The notes beneath the pieces are model-generated. The model was not told the origin of the DNA, did not search any database, and worked only from the letters and a program-made list of their open reading frames with translations. A stretch of 10,730 nucleotides of DNA, from contig JAATEU010000238.1 in NCBI GenBank assembly GCA_015655565.1, positions 1 through 10,730 of the forward strand, read 5' to 3'. Positions 1 to 5,550 of this stretch are shown here, one piece after another. Both the position numbers and the translations under genes were made by a program. This stretch comes from Clostridiales bacterium (GTDB lineage: Bacteria; Bacillota; Clostridia; Lachnospirales; Lachnospiraceae). Every line of letters begins with the position of its first letter. The first letter of the stretch is position 1.

Positions 1-1364
1 ATCTGGATATGGAGTCCATAGCATGGCTGGAAACATTTTTATTAAATTATAAAGGTGCTGTTGTTGTAATTGCCCATGACCGCTATTTTTTAAATAAAGT
101 AGTATCAAAAGTGGTTGAACTTGAAAATACAAAAGCAGCCTCCTATGAAGGCAACTATTCTGCTTATGCGGAAAAAAAAGCTTTTCAAAGGGATACCATG
201 TTAAAGCATTACTTCAATCAGCAAAAAGAGATTAAGCATCAGGAAGAAGTTATTGCAAAGCTCCGTTCTTTTAACCGTGAAAAATCAATTAAACGTGCCG
301 AAAGCCGCGAGAAAATGCTGGATAAAATAGAGAAAATTGAAAAGCCTGCTACCCATGAGGCCCATATGTCCATCCGCCTTGAGCCGTATGTAATCAGCGG
401 CAATGATGTGCTTACGGTTGCCAACCTGAGTAAATCCTTTGGTTCCCTGACTTTATTCCAACATATTAATTTTGAAATTAAGCGTGGTGAACGTGTTGCA
501 ATTATCGGCAATAACGGAACCGGTAAAACCACTATCTTAAAAATTATCAATCAGTTAACCTATCCCGACGAGGGCGAAGTGAAGCTGGGTACAAAGGTCA
601 AAATCGGATATTATGATCAGGAACATCAGGTATTAAATCAAGAGAAGACTTTGTTTGATTAATTGCAGGATACTTATCCTAATATGGATAATACCGCCCT
701 CCGAAATATATTGGCTGCCTTTTTATTTACCAGTGATGACGTTTTTAAACGTATTAAAGATATCAGCGGCGGGGAACGCGGCCGTGTATCCCTTGCTAAA
801 CTTATGCTTTCCGAAGCTAATTTTTTAATTTTAGATGAGCCGACCAATCATTTGGATATAACATCAAAAGAAATTCTGGAAAATGCCATTAACAATTATA
901 CCGGAACTGTACTTTACGTTTCCCACGACCGTTACTTTATAAATAAGACAGCTACCCGGATTTTAGATCTGACCTGCAATAATTTGTTAAATTATATCGG
1001 CGATTACGATTATTACCTGGAAAAAAAGCCTGAAATAGAACGTATTCTTTTATCAGAAGCCGATAATATACAAAAAAATATAATATCTTCCAATGATACA
1101 GATTTGCAGAATGCAGACAGGAAATTGGACTGGAAACAGCAAAAAGAAGAACAGGCAAAACTTCGGAAACGACAGAATGATTTAAAGAAAACCGAGGATA
1201 AGATTCATAACCTGGAAATTAGAAATGAAGAAATTGACACTCTCCTGACCAAAGAAGAAGTTTTTACCAATATTCCAAAAATATTGGAGCTGAATAATGA
1301 AAAAAAATCAATTGAAAAACGTTTAGAAGACTTATTGCTCCTTTGGGAAGAATTAGCCGAATAA
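1..1364 (+). pseudogene. ABC-F family ATPase (YdiF/Uup-like), 5' end outside window, interrupted by an in-frame TAA
   Basis: ABC-F proteins are soluble twin-ATPase factors that act on the ribosome (translation or antibiotic-protection factors); they are not transporters. The window opens in codons reading H-L-D-M-E-S, directly after the first Walker B. The first H-loop (IAHDR) follows at about 61-85. Next comes the charged coiled linker between the ATPase domains, then the second Walker A (GNNGTGKTT, about 507-533) and Q-loop (YYDQE). At 660-662 a TAA interrupts what should be LFD-E-LQDTYPNM. The same frame then continues without a shift through the signature ISGGERGR (about 762-785), Walker B (FLILDEPTNHLD), a second H-loop (VSHDR) and a Lys/Glu-rich C-terminal coiled coil, as in the YdiF/Uup branch. 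Translation ending at the TAA would lack the second signature and Walker B, so the product should be inactive. Everything else is intact, which suggests a recent nonsense mutation or a base-call error. Confidence 0.85.
660..662 (+). other. in-frame nonsense codon (TAA) in the ABC-F gene
   Basis: The reading frames before and after are the same (no indel). The context is TTT-GAT-TAA-TTG-CAG-GAT, and a GAA or CAA codon would restore a continuous protein by one base change. The next codon, TTG, could in principle be a start, but no Shine-Dalgarno sequence precedes it, so efficient reinitiation is unlikely. Confidence 0.85.
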
Positions 1365-1520
1365 AAAAGGATGCCGGCCTATCTTACGATTATCACCCGG
1401 AAAGCAACTGATAAATCTGCATTATGAATCCATACGTTGCTGTTCATGCTATAGTATAAGTCGGACTTTCGGGTAACAATCATCTTCTGTAATTGATCTG
1501 TCTATTAATAAGGTTTATAT

Positions 1521-2189
1521 CTATAATCCCTGTTCACTAATGTTTTTAATTGTATTCATAATGTGCTCATGAGCCAATAATTCCGCTTTTTCGCCATCTC
1601 TTTGCCGGATGGCCTCCAATATAGCCGTGTGTTCTTTATTGGAATTCGCAGCCCTGTTATCTGAAGCCAGGGTTATTTTACGGATCCGCTGAACATAATG
1701 ATGAAAATCTGATAATACATGATCTAATATCTTACTGCCGGAAGCCTCGTAAATTAATTGATGGAATTTATTGTCTAATTCTACAATTTGTTCATGATGC
1801 TCTTTTTTGGCATGAAATTCAGAAAGGTATACAATTTCTTCCAGTTCATCTATCTGCTCCTGGGTAATATGTTCGCAGGCCCATTTCGCACATAATCCTT
1901 CCAAATAAGAACGGATAATATAAATATCATGCATATCCTTTTCGGATATACCATTAACATATGCCCCCTTATTCGGAATGATATTAACCAGACCTTCCAA
2001 TTCAAGCTGCCGTAAGGCTTCCCTTACCGGAGTGCGGCTGACGCCCAGTTCCATACCAATGGAAGTCTCTTTTAATTCTTCATTCCGACTATATTTACCC
2101 GATAAAATATCCTCACGGATTTTGTTAAATACCCGTCCTCTAAGAGAATACTTATCGGTTACCTCCTTATGAACATCCTTATCGTCCAC
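1521..2189 (-). CDS. GntR family transcriptional regulator, FadR subfamily with FCD domain
   Basis: A 222-residue ligand-responsive DNA-binding protein of the usual FadR/FCD size. The N-terminal winged helix-turn-helix (about residues 15-80) contains the typical recognition segment GVSRTPVREALRQLELEGLV. The C-terminal all-helical FCD domain (about 85-215) keeps candidate metal/ligand residues D139 and H143 (ELDNKFH), H187 (EHTAIL) and H207/H209 (AHEHI); FCD proteins often bind small organic acids through such a site. The start is GTG, chosen because a perfect AGGAGG lies 7 nt upstream. It is the last gene of the citrate synthase-isocitrate dehydrogenase set, 11 nt after the dehydrogenase stop, with its ribosome site overlapping that stop. 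This suggests translational coupling and local regulation. The inferred target is the palindrome at 5228-5239. The inferred ligand (citrate, isocitrate or 2-oxoglutarate) comes from context only. Confidence 0.9.
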   Translation of the reverse strand: MDDKDVHKEVTDKYSLRGRVFNKIREDILSGKYSRNEELKETSIGMELGVSRTPVREALRQLELEGLVNIIPNKGAYVNGISEKDMHDIYIIRSYLEGLCAKWACEHITQEQIDELEEIVYLSEFHAKKEHHEQIVELDNKFHQLIYEASGSKILDHVLSDFHHYVQRIRKITLASDNRAANSNKEHTAILEAIRQRDGEKAELLAHEHIMNTIKNISEQGL

Positions 2190-2196
2190 AAAAAAA

Positions 2197-2202
2197 CCTC
2201 CT
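2197..2202 (-). promoter_or_regulatory. ribosome binding site of the GntR gene, overlapping the upstream stop codon
   Basis: On the minus strand TAGGAGG joins the dehydrogenase stop (TAG, 2203-2201) to a full AGGAGG Shine-Dalgarno sequence. The spacer to the GTG start at 2189 is 7 nt. This fixes the GTG as the start and implies coupled translation of the two genes. Confidence 0.8.
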
Positions 2203-3361
2203 ACAGTTTTTCAATCGTATCCATTAAATAATCTGCAAATTCAGCGCTGGCAGCACCCGTATTCCTTCCCGTGATTACCAGCTTTTTCTCCGTAATCGTA
2301 CAGATATCAAGCGCTTTATACAATTTTTCTGATTCCGTTACATATCCAATATGTGCAAGTAACATTGCTCCGGCACGAATAACACTGCAGGGATCTGCAT
2401 AAATATCCCTGCCTTCCTCAACCATACGTGGGGCAGAACCATGTATCGCTTCAAACATGGCATATCTCTTACCTATATTAGCACTTCCTGCAGTTCCTAC
2501 ACCTCCCTGGAACTCTGCAGCTTCATCTGTAAGAATATCACCGTACAGATTGGGAAGTACAAGAACCTGAAAATCCTTCCTTCTCTTTTCATCCACTAAC
2601 TTAGCCGTCATAATATCAATATACCAGTCATCTGCCGTGATACCCGGATATTCCTTCGCAATTTCCCTGAACACATCTAAGAATTTACCATCTGTTGTCT
2701 TAATGATATTGGCTTTCGTTACTGCTGTTACCCTTGTCTTTTGGTTTGCTTTTGCAAATTCAAAGGCTGCCCTGATAATTCTTTCAGTGCCCTGTGAGGT
2801 TACTACCGTAAAATCCACTCCAAGGTCTTTCGTTACATGAATTCCTTTGCTGCCGACTGCATAGGCCCCTTCGGTATTTTCCCGATAGAAGGTCCAGTCA
2901 ATTCCTTGTTCCGGAATACGCACCGGTCTTACATTGGCAAATAAATCCAGTTCCTTTCTCATTGCAACATTGGCACTTTCAACATTGGGCCATGGGTCAC
3001 CTTTCCGCGGAGTTGTTGTAGGCCCTTTCAGTATGACATGGCATTCTTTCAGCTCTTCTAAAACAGCAGGAGGTATGGCGGCCATTTCTGCCGCCCTCCG
3101 CTCAATTGTCAGTCCGTCAATGACTTTAAATACAACCTTGCCTGACTTAACATCCCCGGATAATAAATATTCCAATATTCTTTGTGCCTGGGAGGTAATT
3201 GCAGGTCCGATGCCATCTCCGCCACAAACACCAATAATAATTTTGTCCAATGCTTTATAGTTTATGAAATCATCCTGCCGCTTCATGATTTCTACTCTTT
3301 TTAATTGTTCCTCCAGCAATTTACCAAATTGTTCCTTCGCCGCTTGCATATAGTTTGTCAT
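2201..3361 (-). CDS. isocitrate/isopropylmalate-family dehydrogenase, probable isocitrate dehydrogenase
   Basis: Oxidative decarboxylation of isocitrate to 2-oxoglutarate is the likely reaction. From the start used here the protein has 386 residues. Visible family features are the N-terminal GGDGIGP loop (47-53); the substrate segment S129-x-N131-x3-R135 followed by RPVR (145-148), the isocitrate-type pattern; YRENTEGAY (159-167); the catalytic-lysine segment TKANIIKTTDG; metal-binding aspartates in NLYGDILTDEAAE; and the nucleotide loop EAIHGSAP. The cofactor cannot be read with certainty; NAD is my guess. Several starts are possible. The frame is open back to an ATG at 3448 (415 residues), but homologues as I recall them begin near MxxxxAxEQFGKL, so 3361 or 3349 fits better, and the extra 29 residues are encoded by palindromic DNA (3378-3438). 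No start has a strong ribosome site. It lies downstream of Re-citrate synthase and is coupled to the GntR gene. Homoisocitrate or tartrate dehydrogenase activity is possible but less likely here. Confidence 0.85.
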   Translation of the reverse strand: MTNYMQAAKEQFGKLLEEQLKRVEIMKRQDDFINYKALDKIIIGVCGGDGIGPAITSQAQRILEYLLSGDVKSGKVVFKVIDGLTIERRAAEMAAIPPAVLEELKECHVILKGPTTTPRKGDPWPNVESANVAMRKELDLFANVRPVRIPEQGIDWTFYRENTEGAYAVGSKGIHVTKDLGVDFTVVTSQGTERIIRAAFEFAKANQKTRVTAVTKANIIKTTDGKFLDVFREIAKEYPGITADDWYIDIMTAKLVDEKRRKDFQVLVLPNLYGDILTDEAAEFQGGVGTAGSANIGKRYAMFEAIHGSAPRMVEEGRDIYADPCSVIRAGAMLLAHIGYVTESEKLYKALDICTITEKKLVITGRNTGAASAEFADYLMDTIEKL

Positions 3362-3377
3362 TTTTATACCCATTGCA

Positions 3378-3438
3378 TACCGCAAACTGGTTTGCGGTAC
3401 TGCCACAAATAAATAGGTTGAAAGAATTAATTGTGGCA
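3378..3438. repeat. double-hairpin palindromic element at the dehydrogenase start
   Basis: Two adjacent inverted repeats are visible. The first has perfect 10-bp arms TACCGCAAAC (3378-3387) and GTTTGCGGTA (3390-3399) with a 2-nt centre. The second has perfect 8-bp arms TGCCACAA (3401-3408) and TTGTGGCA (3431-3438) around a 22-nt loop. In the minus-strand transcript both fold just before the likely ATG at 3361. It may be an interspersed palindromic repeat, an operator or a leader structure; the sequence alone does not decide. Confidence 0.6.
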
Positions 3439-3525
3439 TTCCTTTCATATATTATATTTTCTTTCACCCTTATCCGCCCATAATAACTTATATAATAGTA
3501 ATTTATATTTCACTGACTGTATTCC

Positions 3526-3554
3526 AGTTTATTTCATTTTTCTCAACTTGTCAA
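3526..3554 (-). promoter_or_regulatory. candidate sigma-A promoter for the dehydrogenase-regulator pair
   Basis: On the minus strand a perfect -35 TTGACA (3554-3549) is followed by a 17-bp spacer and a weaker -10 TAAACT (3531-3526). Transcription would start near 3519. This would let the dehydrogenase and regulator be transcribed independently of citrate synthase, with a leader of about 150 nt that contains the double hairpin. Confidence 0.4.
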
Positions 3555-3576
3555 ATCAGCTATTCTATTTATGTGT

Positions 3577-3746
3577 GTTTTAAGATACAGTTCAGCCTAT
3601 GGTACCGCGAGGTGTTTTTTGTGAGTGGGGCGAAGCGAAAGTCACAGAAAACCCGTGGCCTACATGCGCGAAATTATACAGAATGCATAATTTCTGTGCA
3701 TCATCTGTTACAGTTCAGTCGTAAGGCTGAACTGTAACAGTTTTAA
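3577..3746. mobile_element. MITE-like structured repeat element with 13-bp terminal inverted repeats
   Basis: Perfect 13-bp inverted repeats bound the element: TACAGTTCAGCCT (3586-3598) and AGGCTGAACTGTA (3724-3736). Just outside lies the 7-bp direct repeat GTTTTAA (3577-3583 and 3740-3746), a possible target-site duplication. Inside are three consecutive strong hairpins. The first (3605-3658) pairs CCGCG with CGTGG and an 11-bp inner stem, with one GU pair. The second (3664-3701) has arms GAAATTAT/ATAATTTC extended by GCGC/GTGC. The third (3705-3740) has perfect 14-bp arms and a GTAA tip. There is no coding capacity. Local GC is higher than in the flanking AT-rich DNA. It fills most of the spacer between citrate synthase and the dehydrogenase. 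The family name and copy number cannot be seen from one window. Confidence 0.6.
3705..3744 (+). terminator. hairpin plus short T-run, terminator-like only on the plus strand
   Basis: Perfect 14-bp arms CTGTTACAGTTCAG and CTGAACTGTAACAG, extended by a GU and a CG pair to a GTAA loop, are followed by TTTT on the plus strand. On the minus strand, downstream of the citrate synthase stop (3767), no T-run follows, so it is not a classic terminator for that gene. It could end a plus-strand transcript of the repeat element or simply be part of the repeat. Confidence 0.3.
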
Positions 3747-3766
3747 TCTGGTGTACTGAAACTTGC

Positions 3767-5143
3767 TTATAATTTTTCTTTTACTTCATTGATTACTGCC
3801 ACTAATTCTTCATCCGTAATTACTGTAACACGGCCGCCTTCGTATTCTTTATCCACCCATTCCTTTACTTTGACAACAATGGAATTGTTCTTATTTACGG
3901 CTTCTTTGCCTTTTAAGTTAAAATAACCGTTCATCCAATGGGCAATTCCTGCTAAGCCGGAAGTATTAGATACGGCTACTAAAACCGGTCTGTTTAAAAA
4001 TTTTTCCGTATCAAAGATATTATAAATCTCTTCATTTTTCAACAAACCGTCTGCATGTATGCCTGCACGGGTAACATTAAAATTCTTTCCGACAAATGGT
4101 GTTCTGTGCGGAATTTCATAGCCGATTTCATTGGTAAAATACTCCGCTAATTCTGTAATGACCGTTGTATCCATACCGTCCAGGGAACCTTTTAATTGTG
4201 CATATTCAAATACCATGGCTTCCAGCGGTGTATTGCCGGTTCTTTCACCGATCCCAAAAAGGGAACAATTAACGCCGCAGGCACCATACAACCAAGCTGT
4301 AGTTGAATTCGTCACTGCTTTGTAAAAATCATTATGTCCATGCCATTCTATCATATTTGAAGGTACTCCGCCATGGGTCAGGAGTCCGTATATAATGCCT
4401 TGAACAGAACGTGGTATTACAGCACCCGAAAAATTAACTCCGTAACCCATGGTATCACACGCCCTGATTTTAACAGGTATCCCATACTGTTCACCTAACT
4501 TCATTAATTCTAAGCAAAAAGGAATTACAAAACCGTGTATATCGGATCTTGTTATATCTTCTAAATGACAACGTGGTGCCACCCCTGTCTCCAGGCATTC
4601 ACGTACAACGCTTAAATAGTGGTCTATAGCCTCTCTTCTTGTCATCTTCATTTTATAAAAAATATGATAGTCGGAACAGCTTACTAAAATACCTGTCTCT
4701 TTCATACCTATTTCTTTTACCAGTTCAAAGTCTTTTTTACTGGCCCGAATCCATGAGGTTACCTCAGGGAATTGATAGTCTCTTTCCATACATTTATAAA
4801 CGGCATCCCTGTCTTTTTTACTGTACAGGAAAAATTCACTTTGCCTTACAATACCCTTGGGTCCGCCCAGACGATGTAAAAAATCATATATGGTTACTAT
4901 TTGTTCCGTTGTATAAGGTGCCCTGGATTGTTGTCCGTCTCGAAAGGTAGTATCTGTAATCCAGATTTCATCGGGAAAATTATGAGGTACGATTCTATCG
5001 TTAAATGCAATCTTGGGTACTTCATCATAAGGAAATAAATTCCGAAATACATTGGGCTGTCCTACATCAACTAAAGGGTATAAATGCTCTTCTAATTGAA
5101 GTAAATTATTATGGGGATTCATAAAAACTTTCCTGTTTTCCAT
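3767..5143 (-). CDS. Re-citrate synthase (homocitrate/isopropylmalate synthase superfamily)
   Basis: Condenses acetyl-CoA with oxaloacetate to citrate with Re stereochemistry; this enzyme replaces the usual Si-citrate synthase in Clostridium kluyveri, Desulfovibrio and relatives. The 458-residue length matches that family. A long N-terminal lead (LVDVGQPNVFRNLFPYDEVP) precedes the TIM barrel and is a hallmark of this group. Catalytic and metal features seen are DTTFRDGQQ (64-72), HGHND (268-272, two metal-binding His), FGIGERTGNT (296-305) and TRAGIHADG (358-366). It lacks the C-terminal LeuA regulatory domain. The ATG is supported by TAAGGAGA 7 nt upstream. Such genes are often labelled isopropylmalate or homocitrate synthase. 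The neighbouring isocitrate dehydrogenase makes citrate synthesis for glutamate the best reading. A homocitrate/homoisocitrate (aminoadipate) route is the alternative but would be unusual in clostridia. Its promoter and operator lie at 5228-5256. Confidence 0.85.
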   Translation of the reverse strand: MENRKVFMNPHNNLLQLEEHLYPLVDVGQPNVFRNLFPYDEVPKIAFNDRIVPHNFPDEIWITDTTFRDGQQSRAPYTTEQIVTIYDFLHRLGGPKGIVRQSEFFLYSKKDRDAVYKCMERDYQFPEVTSWIRASKKDFELVKEIGMKETGILVSCSDYHIFYKMKMTRREAIDHYLSVVRECLETGVAPRCHLEDITRSDIHGFVIPFCLELMKLGEQYGIPVKIRACDTMGYGVNFSGAVIPRSVQGIIYGLLTHGGVPSNMIEWHGHNDFYKAVTNSTTAWLYGACGVNCSLFGIGERTGNTPLEAMVFEYAQLKGSLDGMDTTVITELAEYFTNEIGYEIPHRTPFVGKNFNVTRAGIHADGLLKNEEIYNIFDTEKFLNRPVLVAVSNTSGLAGIAHWMNGYFNLKGKEAVNKNNSIVVKVKEWVDKEYEGGRVTVITDEELVAVINEVKEKL

Positions 5144-5227
5144 TTCAACTTCTCCTTACACTTTTTTAAATACAACATATAAGCTATATTCTTTTCATAT
5201 ATTTGTTATCATTTCAAATCCTGTTTT

Positions 5228-5239
5228 ATTGTATACAAT
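5228..5239. promoter_or_regulatory. candidate GntR (FadR-type) operator overlapping the -10
   Basis: ATTGTATACAAT is a perfect 12-bp palindrome. It has the central GT-N2-AC arrangement seen in many operators of FadR/FCD-type GntR regulators. It includes the whole -10 hexamer of the citrate synthase promoter, so binding should repress. The co-encoded GntR protein is the obvious candidate; this link is inference. Confidence 0.5.
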
Positions 5240-5256
5240 TATACCGGTATTGTCAA
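5228..5256 (-). promoter_or_regulatory. sigma-A promoter of Re-citrate synthase
   Basis: On the minus strand a perfect -35 TTGACA (5256-5251) is followed by exactly 17 bp and then -10 TACAAT (5233-5228). The start point would be near 5221, giving a leader of about 77 nt before the ATG at 5143. The spacer contains the perfect 10-bp palindrome ATACCGGTAT (5241-5250). Confidence 0.65.
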
Positions 5257-5269
5257 GAATAAATCCTGA

Positions 5270-5298
5270 TTGATTTTCCATTTAATTTTCCAAATCAA
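5270..5298. promoter_or_regulatory. dyad and tandem repeat upstream of the citrate synthase promoter
   Basis: A 7-bp inverted repeat TTGATTT (5270-5276) / AAATCAA (5292-5298) encloses two direct copies of ATTTTCCA (5273-5280 and 5285-5292, 12-bp period). It lies 13-41 bp upstream of the -35, a typical place for an activator or second regulator. No specific factor can be named. Confidence 0.25.
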
Positions 5299-5424
5299 AC
5301 CGGTCAGCTGTCTTAATCTTACCAAAGGAAATTTTATGCGTTTGCCCTGCAAACACAGGAATATTATTCACGGCGAACGCACGAAGATTTTGCAAATAAA
5401 CTTTATTTTTATTATAGTTTGTTA

Positions 5425-5430
5425 TATAAT
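5425..5430 (+). promoter_or_regulatory. candidate -10 element for carbamate kinase
   Basis: A consensus TATAAT lies about 120 bp before the arcC start, but no good -35 sits 16-18 bp upstream (TTTATT at 5402-5407 is weak). It belongs to a 15-bp stretch, TTATATAATAGTAAT (5422-5436), that also occurs exactly at 3488-3502. Confidence 0.25.
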
Positions 5431-5472
5431 AGTAATAGTTTGAAATAATGATCAATTTTACACATCTTATTT

Positions 5473-5512
5473 ATGCGCATATCCTATCTGCAAGCAGACA
5501 GGATATGCGCAT
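5473..5512. repeat. 40-nt near-perfect hairpin in the arcC leader
   Basis: Outer arms ATGCGCATATCCT (5473-5485) and AGGATATGCGCAT (5500-5512) are perfect over 13 bp. After one A.C mismatch, TCTGC/GCAGA continues the stem to a tiny AA centre (or TCTG/CAGA with a CAAG loop). No T-run follows on either strand, so it is not an intrinsic terminator. It ends 27 nt before the arcC ribosome site. It may be a leader structure, mRNA stabiliser, operator or interspersed repeat. Confidence 0.6.
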
Positions 5513-5550
5513 GGGAGCTAAGGTAAAAAATAAAAAAGCGAGGTACTATT

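Noticed and set aside
663..1364. Separate functional gene starting at TTG 663
   Set aside because: It has no ribosome site and begins in the middle of the second ATPase domain in the same frame as the upstream part. It is the distal half of one broken gene.
1365..1520. Terminator between the convergent ABC-F and GntR genes
   Set aside because: GC-rich bits such as GCCGGC near a T-run on the minus strand do not form a convincing stem. I see nothing supportable in this 156-bp spacer.
2934..3260. Plus-strand frame of 108 codons opposite the dehydrogenase gene
   Set aside because: Antisense shadow of a well-supported coding region; no ribosome site or recognisable motif.
3705..3766. Hairpin downstream of Re-citrate synthase as its intrinsic terminator
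   Set aside because: On the minus strand no T-run follows the hairpin; only the plus strand has TTTT. It fits the repeat element better.
4639..4950. Plus-strand frame of 103 codons opposite the citrate synthase gene
   Set aside because: Antisense shadow of strongly conserved catalytic coding sequence.
3767..5143. Homocitrate synthase of the aminoadipate lysine pathway or NifV
   Set aside because: The N-terminal extension, length and partner dehydrogenase fit Re-citrate synthase better, and no nif or lysine genes are in the window. It is not fully excluded without a phylogeny.
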